Assembly: GCF_001625215.2 (NCBI RefSeq)
Contig: NC_030385.2
Span: forward strand, 2,287,135-2,351,134
Direction of reading: 5' to 3'
Source: Daucus carota subsp. sativus
Taxonomy: Eukaryota; Streptophyta; Magnoliopsida; Apiales; Apiaceae
Length of the DNA: 64,000 bases
The notes beneath the pieces were generated by a model. It had not been told where the DNA came from, made no database searches, and was given only the letters and a program-made list of their open reading frames with translations. Below, one piece after another: positions 22,716-34,469 of the stretch (its first letter is position 1; each line of letters begins with the position of its first letter). The translations under genes and the position numbers were made by a program.

Positions 22716-24308
22716 ATATTTTTACTTCCTCGGTGCATGCCAATGTACTACTAGTATTGTATATGTGTGATAAATAGCCATAAGGTAGTAAGGAAAATCC
22801 TCTAGGATATAGGATTACAAGTTCTACTGTTATCAGCCTTGTACTAATAAGAAAATACTCGTGCTTGCAGTTGGCACTTGAATAAGAAAAATAGTGAATA
22901 TAATGAAAGGTTTAAGATTGTCTCTCTCTTATAGTTATTAGTTAGGGTAATTGCCGTAAAAATTTGAATCCGAGATAGTTTTTTTTATTGTCATAAGACT
23001 TTCAGGTCAGTAAATTGTACCGAAATACAATATCAAAAGGATCGGAAGAGCTTCTTTCATACATGCAAAACTTTTGGAGGGCATGTCGAAAAGTCTCAGA
23101 AGAAATTAGATAAAAATTTTGATGTTTGAAAATAAACATTAGAAAAGAAAGTAAAATCCGCGAAGCTAATAAGAAAGGAGAACTTTCATTCAAAAAAGTC
23201 TATCGACTAACCAAAGGTCATGCAGAGATAGCTCTGGGAATTTAGCCAATAATACTTTAATGACTGAAATGAAAACCCAGATGAAAGACAAAAATCCGTG
23301 AAAAGGAAGAAAATAAAGAGTAGAGGAAAAAAAAGAGAAAATAAAGAAAGAATCAAGCACGAAAGATTGTGCCAGCCACCAAAACAAAGTCATCTAAAAT
23401 GACACAATCGTTAATAAACGACAAACAAAATTGCAATATACGATCAAAAAGTCATCAACCGTGGCACTTCCTCGAAAGGAACAAACGATAATTCATACTA
23501 AAGATACAACAAGTCTTATAAATCTAGTAATAAACGAATCACGAAATTCAATTACGAAATATATAACCAATAACAAAGGATATATATGTAAGAAAAATAC
23601 ATTTCAAAACACTAAGCCAAAAGATTTGGAACACATACCATTATCGTGGGTCAATTTACACGATCCTTACCTTATCGAATATAAATATATGTAGACATCG
23701 GATATAACTAAAATTGAATTGTATAACTAAAATTGAATTGCAGTCGCTTAACTCGTCATTGACTCATCCCAATTGATTTATCACCAAATCAAAATCTTGA
23801 AAATCGAGTAGATCTAATATTTAGGAACAGATCCGATAGGAAGTGTTATTGATAAAACGTGAACTAATCAACAACAATAAACTAATTCGAAGCTTTTCAT
23901 CGGTGAAAATTGATGAAATCTCCGACGACGGCAAGAAAGAGTTCGAGAGTTTTGGAGGAGGTCAGGTTTTTTTAAAATATGTACTTATTTTAAAATTTTA
24001 AAATAAGCTACATCGATTATGTAAAAAAAATATTAAATTTTTCATGTTCTAAATCTAGATACATATTTTAAAAATTATTTTAATTTTTTTTACATCGTTC
24101 TGTGTTCAAAAATAATTTCAAAATATAATACATAATTTTTTATGGGTCACAGTGAGTAAAATAATTGTTAGAAACTAATATACACACTGTTATCTCTCAA
24201 ACAGTTAAAGTTAACGGCAGATTTGGAGGGAATAGTGACCAGGGCTTACAACTTACACGAAAATGTTAAATGTGAGGTGCATATTGACACGTTTTAAAGT
24301 TCAAGTAC
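22716..24308. other. Intergenic with dispersed repeat relics
   Basis: The first 220 bp match the sequence after copy 1. About 23185-23290 resembles 53985-54090 (TTCATTCAAAAAAG, CAATAATACTTTAATG), so both are relics of one dispersed element. The open frames here are AT-rich and unlike any protein I know. Confidence 0.45.
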
Positions 24309-24311
24309 TAA

Positions 24312-25555
24312 GGGGCTGGTATTGTATCGTGACTTTTAATGACAAATTTTGGGAGGATGATTTTAATGGATTTTATAGACTTTTAATGACTCTCGTTGAC
24401 TTCTTAAGATTTCAAAAACAATTCATGACTCCCGAGACAATGACTTTTAAAAACTTTAACGGACCTTTTTTTTACAAATTCATAACTTTGAAATACTTTA
24501 ATAGACTTTTATTAAAATCATAAATAGCCTCTTTGAAACCCTCTAGACCTTTTGCTATATCCTCTCGATCTTCTGCTATACCCAAGTTGGGTGTATATAC
24601 TATAATACTGTTTACTGAATCATATTTATAAACATAATGTTAATTGTGACCTTGTATCAGATTTTCATATTCACTTTTGATACTATAAATTTACAGATTT
24701 TAGAGTTCGAGAATTATGTGTTTTCACTCTTCATATTTAATAATGATGTGTTTTGATACCATAAACGTACTGATATAGCTCAAGTACGTAGATTTGTTGG
24801 AAGACTGATCATGTTGCCTTTAATACTGCAACATTTTTGGTCTACTTAAGTAGTGCTGCTCGTTGATACAGAATTCTGCTTCACATTCAATCACTATATG
24901 TGGATTGTTAGACTTGAAGGTGTATATGTGGATTGTTAGACTTGAAGGTGTACGGATGTTTAATTGGTAGGTATGGCCTTTGCATGGCATATATGCCTGG
25001 TAGGCTCTGAATGTAGCTGAATTTTCTTTGTATGCTTATAACAAGATTGAGATCTTCGACAATCTGTATAAATTAAAAATCATGAGTAGAAGCAAGTAGA
25101 TCTATATGTATGTAAAAACACATAATGATAATAGAAAATCATAATAGAGAAGAGAAGGAACTTTTTTCACAGAGGATGAATTGGAGAGACTTTTCGCAGA
25201 GGATAAACCCTGGGTTGGAGCGACCGGTTAATTGAGGGAAGATAAAAGTCATGTCAAATCTTTTCAAGAATGGCCTGACAATTTTCTGAAAAAATATATG
25301 CAATTTTCCATAGAAAGTCATTAAAAGTCTATCAATTATATATTTCCACCAAAGTCATTGATATATTGAATAACAACTGACTTTTAATAACTCTTTAAAA
25401 GTTGTAATTCAATACCTCAAACTTTGAAAGACTTTTTAGAAATCATGATACAATACCTCTTTACTTTTAAAGAGTATTTAAAAATCTGGATTGAATACAC
25501 CTAGATTTTAAAAGTCAATAAAAGTCATTCAAAATCATGATACAATACCAGCCCC
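24312..25555. mobile_element. PIF/Harbinger-like non-autonomous element, 1.24 kb
   Basis: Left end GGGGCTGGTATTGTATCGTG and right end CATGATACAATACCAGCCCC are inverted over about 20 bp. Both are flanked by TAA (24309-24311 and 25556-25558). Subterminal regions on both sides carry many GACTTTTAA words in opposite orientation. No transposase frame is present. Confidence 0.8.
24896..24952. repeat. 28-bp tandem duplication
   Basis: TATATGTGGATTGTTAGACT plus TGAAGGTG is repeated twice head to tail, inside the Harbinger-like element. Confidence 0.8.
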
Positions 25556-25778
25556 TAAGTTACGTTTGGAGCAAACCTAGAAATTACAAAGCGTAATTAA
25601 CTCAATTAAGAACTGCGGTCTCCGAATGAACTGTACGTTGATTTGCTGATGCTGCGTAGTTGGGTCCCCAACTTCACTTCACTCCGAGTGAGTCAAAAAA
25701 ATCAAACATAACCAACTGTCTAGCCAACTGTCTAGCTAGCATATCTTATCATCTTCTATCCTCACTCTAAAAAAAAAA

Positions 25779-27280
25779 ATGGCAATTCAGTTAAAACCCA
25801 CATTCCTCACTCTCCTCATCCTCTTGACACACTCCACCTCAACTCCAACCCCAACCCCATGGCCCGAACAGTTCCACTCAGCCATATTCATGACCACCAA
25901 CGGAACCCTTCTCCAGAAAGTGGACTTGTGGTACGACTGGCCCAACGGCAGAAACTTCAACATCATCCAGTCCCAGCTGGGCAAGCTTCTGTATGACTTG
26001 GAATGGACTAATGGGACCTCTTTTTATTATACTCTGGATCAGAATCAGGAGTGTAGAGTCGTGCATTTTGGAGTGGGGATTCTTCCGCCGGATTGGCTGA
26101 GTGGTGCTAGCTATGTTGGGCAGAAGAGGGTGGATGGGTTTTTGTGTAATGTGTGGGAGAAGGTTGAGTTTATTACTTATTATGAGGATGTTGCGTCCAA
26201 AAGACCTGTTTCTTGGACTTTTTATACAGGTATATTTGTTACTAGTACTATTTTGATCTTGTTTTTTGGAATTCGGTGTTACGGCAGAGTTTCGATTAAT
26301 GAATATTTGATAAACGGATAATCTCGTCAAATGCATAAGATAACTACAATTAATGTCTTCGTGTCCATATCATATTGTGAGAATATTAGGATGACGGAAA
26401 GTTGAACTTGATACCAACCTTAAGACATTAGAGAAATATCTCAAAAATGGATCTTATCTTATATTTCAACAGATTTCGGTCCGAGCATTACATGACAATA
26501 TAATATATCAAGATTTTTTCTGTGTTATTAGGATGTGATGGTTGAGATTTTTTTTGTAGTACTTAAGTTACTGATTGGTTGTCTATATTAAGAATTGAGT
26601 ATTCTGTTAATTATTAAATTTAACCTACTCATGTGTCTTGCTCGAAAGGTCTGAAAGTGAGTGTGACATGTATGCGGAACTTCTCAAACTTCTTGTACTG
26701 TCTGTGGCGATATACAAAATTGTGGAACTAAGGGCATTCATCCCTCTTCTAGGCTCTTCGTCCTGTTTGATTTTATAGTTAGTACCAAAGATCTTAATTT
26801 TGACATTGCAGTAGCTGAGATTATTGTATATGTTTTCTAGTATATTTCTTGGGTTCAAATTCTGAAATAATTTGCAAAATCCTGTTGTGTTTTGTGTTTT
26901 TTAAGTTGCAAGAAACCCTAGAAAATAATTATCTTTTAGAAATATCTCCAGAGTTCTGGTGATGCACCATGAGTGCATTATATTGATGTATATATGATCT
27001 TTGGTAGTGGTTCATAATATGAAATGTTATGATTTTGAGGTGGTGAAATGCAGGAATGACTGCGCATATTATGACATTCGAAGTGGGAAAAGTGCTTGAT
27101 GATCCCAACTGGCAAGCCCCTGTATACTGCTTCAACAATGCCGCTGAGCAGAGGACAAAGGGGGATTTGAAGAGAAGTGGCATTGCAGTTGAATCCGTAG
27201 CTAGTACTCAATCTACTAATGGTCATCACCAGGGAAGTTTAATGCGATCGCTTGCAATGAATCTTACTGCTGCACTCTGA
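25779..27280 (+). CDS. At4g14100-like secreted protein, tandem copy 3 (diverged)
   Basis: Two exons, 25779..26229 and 27054..27280, encode 225 aa with a phase 1 intron as in copies 1 and 2. It has a signal peptide ([17 protein letters not shown]), a TPTPTPWP stretch, [70 protein letters not shown] and a serine/histidine-rich C-terminal part. The sequons and cysteines are conserved. Divergence from copies 1 and 2 is much larger than between those two, so this is the older paralogue. It keeps an open frame and good splice sites. Function is not established. Confidence 0.85.
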
Positions 27281-27856
27281 ACATTAATAGCTATGACTTC
27301 TGCGGTATATGTATTGTGAATGTCTTCGCAGGGCTTTCTTGAGGCAAACTTTGTTGGGAATTTGAGACTCTTTCCCGAATCTCTGATCTCTATATCAAAA
27401 TTTTCTAATCTGAAATCAGGTTCTCCGCATATATGATGTAATGTATCCTTACAATTTCTTTGAATTTCACCATGTATCACTTGAACTCTGAGCAAAAGTT
27501 TGGGAAAACTTAAGAACCATGCTGATTTAGAATGTTGTTTCGAGGCTCTTTAGACATTCTCTATGTATATGACTCGGGGTTTATATTTCTTTTAAAATCG
27601 ATTTCCTGCTATGGACCAATTACACACAAGGAGACACTCAGCTTCAAGTTCCACTAAACTTTCTCATTCATAGTTCCTCTGAGTACCATAAAATGAGATC
27701 TCTGATTATAGAATGCTGAAATACATTGCGGATATAACAAGTTATTCGTATGAGAAACATGTAATGTAAGGGCATATTCTACAAATGAGAATCGCCAGAA
27801 AATTGATGGAAGACCACTACAGCTGCAGTTCTTTTCCTTCTTTTAGCTAGCTAGCT
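27281..27856. other. Intergenic between copy 3 and the rubredoxin gene
   Basis: Convergent 3' ends of the plus-strand copy 3 and the minus-strand rubredoxin gene. No further gene or repeat seen. Confidence 0.5.
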
Positions 27857-28785
27857 CTAGAAAGTGCTGTTGACATAGAAGTACAAGGCGACAAGAGCGA
27901 CAGCTCCAACCGCAATACCAACAGGCAATGCCTTGCTGCAAGTAGCACCAATATCATATCAAAATCTTGTTACTCTGCTTAATTACTCAAATACTTTTTA
28001 TAAGATAAAGAATGAACACAAATGTTAATAGTTCTAATTACCCTAGCGCTTCTTCCCTCTGAAGATCTGCTTTCCTCGCTTTTCTAGCATCCGTGGCATT
28101 AGCATTCTTGTTGACAGGAGGCTCATATACCCTAAATCTTCTCTTTGGAGCTGCACAAACTGTCAAAAACAGTAATTGTGTCATTTAGATCTCCATATCT
28201 CATACATGGTCACAAAGAAACTTGTATTTACGACGTTTGATCTCATATCAGTACATATGAGTATGATGAATATGATTGGACTCGACTGTTCTATTCAAGT
28301 ACCAACAAATTTCTTCTACTGAGCCTGCAACAAACTACAGAATGACTTTACGGATCATTTCTCCCTTTTTTATGGCTAATTTTTCACTAACAAAAGAGTA
28401 GCAAAGCGGAAATAATGTACCAGGGCAGAAGTAGTTATCAGGCAACTTCTCGAAGGGTGTTCTGTCATTGTAAATGTACCTGCAAAATCATCATCATAAT
28501 CAATATATTATCCTGTTTGATCATATAGTATCAGTAGTAAAATTGGCTAAGTACTAAAGCCAGAAAAAATTACCCGCAATCACGACAGATATATGATTGT
28601 TTATTGGCTAAACGCATAGAGAATCTCGGTGCAGCAGGACCGGAATAAGAAAGTTTACGAGGGCGCAAAAGATTCAGAGAAGGAGAAAAGTATGATGATT
28701 TCAGAGCCAGAGGATAAGTTTGTCGACGCAGTCCAGCATTGCCTGAGACTGTTATGGCAGGCTGCATAGATGTTTGCAGAGCCAT
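27857..28785 (-). CDS. RBD1: Chloroplast thylakoid rubredoxin, RBD1-like
   Basis: Complete four-exon gene of 155 aa: 28785..28574, 28479..28421, 28159..28042 and 27935..27857. The first 60 or so residues are rich in Ser, Leu and Arg without acidic residues, as in a chloroplast transit peptide. A rubredoxin fold follows with the four iron ligands Cys67-xx-Cys70 (YICRDCGY) and Cys89-xx-Cys92 (DNYFCPVC); the second pair is split by intron 2. The C-terminus ends in one membrane helix (LPVGIAVGAVALVALYFYV). This matches plant and algal RBD1 (Arabidopsis At1g54500 type), a thylakoid rubredoxin needed for photosystem II accumulation. There is no PDZ domain, which separates it from ENH1. Confidence 0.92.
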
Positions 28786-28940
28786 TTTGTTTTACTACTT
28801 TGGTTTTCTACACTTCTGCTAAGTTTGTGTTGAAGAGTTTTAAATGTTGAAGAGATAAGAAGAGAGTCTAGACGCTAGACAGATACATTGTGCAATATTT
28901 TTGTGAAGCGTGGCTGTCATGCTTCCCACATAACTCCCTT
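28786..28940 (-). promoter_or_regulatory. RBD1 upstream region
   Basis: Only about 150 bp of unique upstream sequence separates the start codon from the left edge of the duplicated unit at about 28940. No clear TATA box was seen. If the promoter is longer, it runs into the duplicated repeat unit. Confidence 0.4.
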
Positions 28941-29413
28941 TACCCCTTGTTTGGATTTTTCCTATCCTCTGCTATGTTCTCATGTGTTCTACTAGTACAC
29001 ATTTTTCCCAACTCCGGTCCCAACCCACTCATCCACTTTAAAATAATTTTTTTTTAAAGTGATCCCGTATATATTTATAAAGTCAAATTTTAAAAAATAT
29101 TTATATTATCCCATTCATTTTTATGCAATTTTTTTCAGTAATTGACATGTATTTTAACGACTTTTTTATAATGTAGTTTTTAAGCTTATTTTAAAAAATG
29201 TATCTCTAAATTTTTAAGTAAACATTATAATTTTACTCGGAAGAAGAGAACTTTTAAAAATAATTTATAATATTATATTTTATAAGAATTTTAAAATACG
29301 TGTCGAACCGAATGTGACGGAGGGAGTAAGCCACTAAAATGACTTAGAATTTTCAATTCAAAATGAGTTAGGAGTCAATCTCTTTGTACAAGTACAAAGT
29401 TGGCTCATACATA

Positions 29414-29653
29414 GTGGGTGTTTGGCCCCCCTTTTAAGCCGGATTTCTCGACTTATAAGTTAGAAACATTTATTTCATACCGTTTGTGTAAGAAGTCAAG
29501 AAGCACTTAAAAAAAGTTAGGAATGCTAGCTTTTGTTTCAGGGTTTCTACTTATTTCCCAAACACTTTAATCACTTATAAGTCTTATCTTGCTTCTAACT
29601 TCTACTCCACTTATTTATTTTAAGCAATAAGCACTTACTTTAAGCTCACCCAA
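29414..29653. mobile_element. MITE, GGCCGTTTGGG family, copy 2 (inverted)
   Basis: Begins GTGGGTGTTTGGCC and ends AAGCTCACCCAAA, opposite in orientation to the copies at 14995 and 49841. Unit 2 lacks it: 35640-35670 reads straight through CATAATTTATCTAAATAATA. That is the empty site. Confidence 0.8.
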
Positions 29654-30730
29654 AATTTATCTAAATAATAGAATAAATTATTTCTGATTTATAAAATAGA
29701 AGTTTGGAAATTATTATTATTTTATCAATTTCGAATAATATATTAGATTTTTTCATTTGATCATATTTTTCGGTCTTGTAACTGAATTGTACGAATTCGA
29801 TCTTAATTTTCTAAAATTCGGTGCATTGGGTCTAGACCAAAATAAAAACAATATGATACAGTTTTGAAATAAAAATTGTACCTACCGAATAGACTAAATA
29901 ATCCGAATAATATATTAATATATATTTATATTTATATAATATATATCGTATACATAATATCTAATAAACTATAACTATAATCTTATTTGTAATTAATATT
30001 TGCAAGGATATAATTTGTAATTATTTTTTAGAGTAATCTAATTTGTAATTTTAATTACATATATCTCGATGAACTGGTGATAATTAATCTATCCTTCTTT
30101 TTATGATAAATTGTGATTTTAGTTTATTTATAATATAATTTTTTCTTAAAAGTTTTAGGTTTTTTATGATAATTTTTTTTATTTCAATTTGGTCGGGTTC
30201 AGTCCATAATAGAATTTTAGTTCGGAAAAAATAACATTTCAATTCTCGCTTTAATTTGTTGGGTCCGATTTTGACCAAACTAATCGAATGCTCAGCCTAG
30301 ACCTGAACCTAAAATGAGTTAGAAAATTTTAAACCCAACATATTTTGTAATTATATGAAGTCCCTTTCATTAAATTTATAGCTAAATTATCTTATATATT
30401 GAGGTCCATTATCCTTTTAAGATTTTTTTTCAACATCCTAAAATAAAAACAAGCAAAAACAAGATAAACATGAATAATATATAAAATTTAAATGTATTAT
30501 ATAAAACTAAAAAAGTTAATAAAATTCTATTAAGAATACCTTTGTATGTATTAAAAGAAAATATTATAAGCTATATTCAAGTGAAATTTTTTAATTGGAT
30601 ACTAAAAAAATTAATAATAAATAATAATACTAAAATAAAGACATAAATAAGTCAACAAATTAAATAGCTAACAAAATGACACTTGATTGCCTCAGGCCAC
30701 ATATATAACCACAATCAAGTCTTCCATAAA

Positions 30731-31470
30731 TGATATGTTTTTTTTGTTTTTTTGACAAATGCAAAAAGATTTCATTATATTTGTACAAACTCCCAACTGC
30801 CGATACATAAAAACGAAATCAAAGACATCCCAAGTGATCCAAATTGCACCAACATCTTTAGAAATAGTAACATCGCAATTGACCATATCCCGTAAAAACA
30901 ATTGTTAGCCGAATGTTCAGAAACACCAATCGCATAAATTGAGATTGGAGAAGCGGCACCACAGCTGTCTACATGCCGGACGCCAGTTATAGACATGCCG
31001 AAGGCACCCCAACTATCTACATGTCGGCTACCAGTTATAGACATGCCGAAAGTGTAACCCTGTGAAGGATGAACAATCTTTGATTGTGAAAGTTGAGCTC
31101 TTGCAATAATCACCACCATTCTAGAATCGATACAGTCTTTGCATATCACCAAAAATATCAATAAACTCGTCTTCAACCGATCCAACACTAAATAAACCCA
31201 ATCACAACTAGACAAAACCATAACAAAACACTGCAAAAGGAGAGGCTAAACACACACTCAAAAGGAGAGACTAAACACACACTCAAGAGGAGATACACAC
31301 AAACACCCAGAAGATTGGGTTTTATTGAGAGGAAATTAACGAGTGTAAACAATAAATGAAAGGGTTGGGGCTTTCCACAGGAGAAAACCAGTGGAAGCCC
31401 CTCGATTTATTTGAAAATGGACAAACCCTAATAGTAGAGAGGAGATGAGGGAGGCTCCTCGCTCTTCGGC
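30731..31470 (-). mobile_element. Retroposon-like insertion in unit 1
   Basis: Unit 2 passes from 49120 to 49165 without this block. It begins with a T-rich run (30737-30758), as expected for a poly(A) tail in the opposite orientation. The minus-strand frame 31236..30775 holds an internal duplication (GMSITG.RHVDS twice) and no domain I know. Near its right end are a 26-bp tandem repeat (31237-31290, GGAGAGGCTAAACACACACT units) and a short hairpin at 31366-31402 (GGGGCTTTCCAC against GTGGAAGCCCC). Confidence 0.5.
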
Positions 31471-31514
31471 ACTTGAACTCCACTTCACCACCGAAAACTC
31501 ATCCATCTACAACA

Positions 31515-32677
31515 AATCTACCATACGCAGGGCCGGTTTAAGAAATTTTGGGGCCTTATGCAAATCTTAAAATGCGGCCTAATATTTATAAAATATTCAA
31601 ATTTACAAGATAAAATTATTAAACATTTTTTTTGCAAGGAATGGAAGGAGAAGATATAGATGAGAAACGACTTTTGACTAAAATATTTAAAGTGTTTACA
31701 CTTGTAATATAATGTGTGCATGATATAAATAACTTACATACGACAATAGTTGTATAATTTAATATTCCAACGGCAAAGTAATATCTCTCTGAAATGGTTA
31801 TTTCAGTCGCTTGGCAGTTGGCACCAGGTAATTCTGAAGTTTGGGAGCAAGCTGTTATCACATCTAATACTTGAATGTAAATAGCTTCTACAGTGTAATG
31901 TCTGTAATTGTAAATATCCGCAGTCTGTGTTTCTTAACATCTCTCATTTGGTGTAGAAGTTGAAATCTATAAACTAGATTAGGGACTTAAACTTTGGTTG
32001 TAAGTTGTAACTGTTGCAACGACTTTGTCAAGAATCTCGCACTTTGATGTCCTGAGCTTTACTCTTGGTTTCTCAATCCCAAATGGCTCTGCCCCTGATA
32101 TAGGATATTGATACGACAAAGTTTGGGATTTTAAAGTCTACTTAGATATTAATGGTTAAAGAATAATCAATTTGATCGTGTTGTGTTCCTTCAGGCTTGG
32201 AATTCTTCAACACATTAAACATGTTGAATTTACGTAAATAACTCTATCTGTATGCAAAGTTGCAAATTTTCTATCTAGCCTGGTGGAAGTAGCTTTGGTG
32301 TTTTAGTGTCGGAAATAATAAGCGGTCAAATGAATTATAATCTTTTGAAATGGGGAAAATGAAGAGGATCTTATGAGATCTTACAGAACAAGCCTATTGA
32401 TCTTAATTTCTATATCTTTTTATTTAAAGTCCTAGATTATGTTTTACTTCTTCTGATTAACATTAGTTAATTTCACGTGTTCCATCAATTTTCACTCAAT
32501 GCATGATCTGGTTTCATTGGAGTATATTTAGGTTTGCCTCATTTAGACTTCATCAAATTGATATAGTTTTTTCGTTGGTTTATAATCATTCAAATGGACA
32601 GGGTTTAAGGTATGTCAATAATCCAGATTGACTAGATCCATGTATTAAACAAGAAATTAATCCACCATTTTTGCAAG
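31515..32677. other. Insertion block in unit 1, no gene seen
   Basis: Starts at AGGGCCGGTTTAAG, where homology to unit 2 stops. AT-rich with no protein similarity I recognise. It leads into the glutamate decarboxylase fragments, so the whole block (to about 34090) may have arrived as one piece. Confidence 0.35.
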
Positions 32678-33044
32678 GTAATTTGAAGTGGAGCTGAAGG
32701 AGGTCAAGTTGAGAGACAGCTTCTATGTGATGGACCCTGAAAAGGCTGCCGAAATGGTGGATGAAAACACCATTTGTGTTGCAGCTATTCTAGGATCCAC
32801 TCTTAATGAAGAATTTGAAGATGTAAGCTCTTAAATGACCTCTTGGTTAAGAAGAATGCAGAAACCAGGTAATCCACTGTCTTGCTCATTAATACATATC
32901 ATTTGATGACTTGCTGGATTATAGGACCATCTTTTATCTATTTCATTTCTTTTGGTAGATGGGATACACCAATTCATGTGCACGCTGCTAGCGGTGGGTT
33001 CATTGCCCCATTTCTTTACCTGGAACTGGAATGGGACTTCAGCT
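32678..33044 (+). pseudogene. Glutamate decarboxylase pseudogene, middle exons (forward half)
   Basis: Exon-like 32678..32868 reads [20 protein letters not shown], then [20 protein letters not shown] and, after a one-base deletion near 32823, [14 protein letters not shown]. After an intron with GT-AG borders, exon-like 32959..33044 reads [20 protein letters not shown] and LELEWDF. These are the conserved core of plant glutamate decarboxylase (GAD). Defects are a TAA replacing the residue before FEVE (32679-32681), the frameshift, and an abrupt end at about 33040 where an inverted GAD piece begins. The active-site lysine region is missing. Confidence 0.9.
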
Positions 33045-33288
33045 TTCTTCACAACTTTGCTATTGTCCACCTCAGTTGTCAACTTCTGTGTCACCTTACT
33101 TGGGAGTGTGTCAAGCTCCTCGAGGACCTGCTTGATATTTGTAACCAGGCGTTCAGTCAGAGTTCTTGAAAAGTCCTTGCGGATAACTACACGAAGCACA
33201 GTAACATGTTGGGCATCAGGAGGCATGGTGTAAGCTGGCACAATCCAACCATAACGCCTTAACATGTTTGAGACTTCGAATTCATTGT
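33040..33288 (-). pseudogene. Glutamate decarboxylase pseudogene, C-terminal part (inverted half)
   Basis: The minus strand from 33288 reads [40 protein letters not shown] and [13 protein letters not shown].., ending NSKVVKKAE. This is the C-terminal domain of GAD just before the calmodulin-binding tail, which is absent. It abuts the forward GAD fragment tail to tail at about 33040, with the intervening middle of the protein (including the PLP lysine) lost. The longer minus-strand frame (33397..32831) only reads through the antisense of the forward exons. Confidence 0.9.
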
Positions 33289-34277
33289 GTAGGCTATGAT
33301 TTTTCGGAGAGAATTCATTGTAATTTTTGGCACAGATATTGATGGCTAATTTCAAAGTTTTGAAACAACTCATTTTTTGTTTTGTAATGAAAAACAATTA
33401 ATATTTGGGTCTTGCATTACTAATTTTAAAATACAATACAAATGTCTATACTATTTTTTGTACTATTGAATTTCTATAAATTAAATTAAATTAAATTTAT
33501 AGTTATATATATTTGGGACAAACATATCGTACCGAAAATTGAAATAACGAGATTATCTCTATTATCAGATACTTTTCAGCTTAGAATTTAATTTAGATCA
33601 AAACAAGAAATTAGAAAAAACAAATATAAAATAATTTTCATCCAAAAACAAAAAACTTCAAACTCCAACCAAATACAAATTTAAGCAAACATATTTTTTT
33701 GAAAAACATTAATTTATAAGGCCCACGCGGAGCGGGCAAACATACTACTAATTATGTATATTGAAGTTTGCGGTCATATTTACTACCACATTGTGTAGGC
33801 AAATGTAGAGCTGTCATATTTACTACCACATTATGTATGCAAATTTAGATATGTGTATTTTGTATTCCCGGAGATTGATAAAATTACCTTTTTGTAATTT
33901 TATGAGTCTAGCTTATATTTCACATTTTCAAATTATAATATTGAGGAAAATAGAATTATACTAGATTAAAGTGTAAGAAATTTTTTTGGGTCAATAGTCG
34001 AAATGAATATAAATATTAATTTTTTCGGTGCACTAAGATAAATATCAATCGTTTAGACTATTCGTAGTCGTCATCTCTTATGCAGTTGATATTAATATTA
34101 TAAATTTGTATTTTTTTTAAACAACTTCGCAATTACACTTCAAATTTGTACAAAAAATAAAAAGAAAAAAAAATAAAGAGAAAAATAAGAATTGGTGATG
34201 TGTACAACCCATTTAGTTATTTTAGCGCCTAAATCTCATTTGATTTAACTCACTTTTACACATATCAGCTGATACAG
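33289..34277. other. AT-rich intergenic, right part homologous to unit 2
   Basis: No gene seen. From about 34090 the sequence matches 50540-50663 and, after the solo LTR of unit 2, 52258 onward (CTCATTTGATTT). Confidence 0.45.
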
Positions 34278-34292
34278 TTGAACAATAGGGTG

Positions 34293-34469
34293 ATGCCTGA
34301 TGATGACAACAAGTGGATATTCTGGTTTTCCGCTGCCGTGGTTTGTGGTTTGGCTATGTCGGAGTCGGAGATGCTAAGCAAGGTGACTCTAAAGCCTGTG
34401 AAATATCGCATTGCTAATATGCTCAAGATGCCAAACAAGTTCCCGGCGAAACCGTTGAAGACGGACTAA
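34293..34469 (+). CDS. Small ORF, unrecognised, with decayed paralogue in unit 2
   Basis: ATG at 34293 gives a 58-aa frame with a hydrophobic stretch (WIFWFSAAVVCGLAMSE) followed by a basic tail (SKVTLKPVKYRIANMLK and KFPAKPLKTD). The unit 2 counterpart at 52392..52631 aligns along its length (VFCGLTLSE, PKPPKYR, VKPLKAKVKPEMK) and is longer, so this copy may be truncated. A membrane-anchored N-terminal piece of a larger protein is likely. I cannot name it. It may itself be a pseudogene. Confidence 0.35.
   Translation: MPDDDNKWIFWFSAAVVCGLAMSESEMLSKVTLKPVKYRIANMLKMPNKFPAKPLKTD

Noticed and set aside
31515-32100. AGGGCCGGTTTAAG as the left end of a terminal-inverted-repeat transposon
   Set aside because: No matching right end was found; CAGGGGCAGAGCC near 32090 does not pair with it.
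32831-33397. 188-aa minus-strand frame as an intact GAD-related gene
   Set aside because: Only its middle is GAD. The start is AT-rich filler and the end is antisense of the forward GAD exons.
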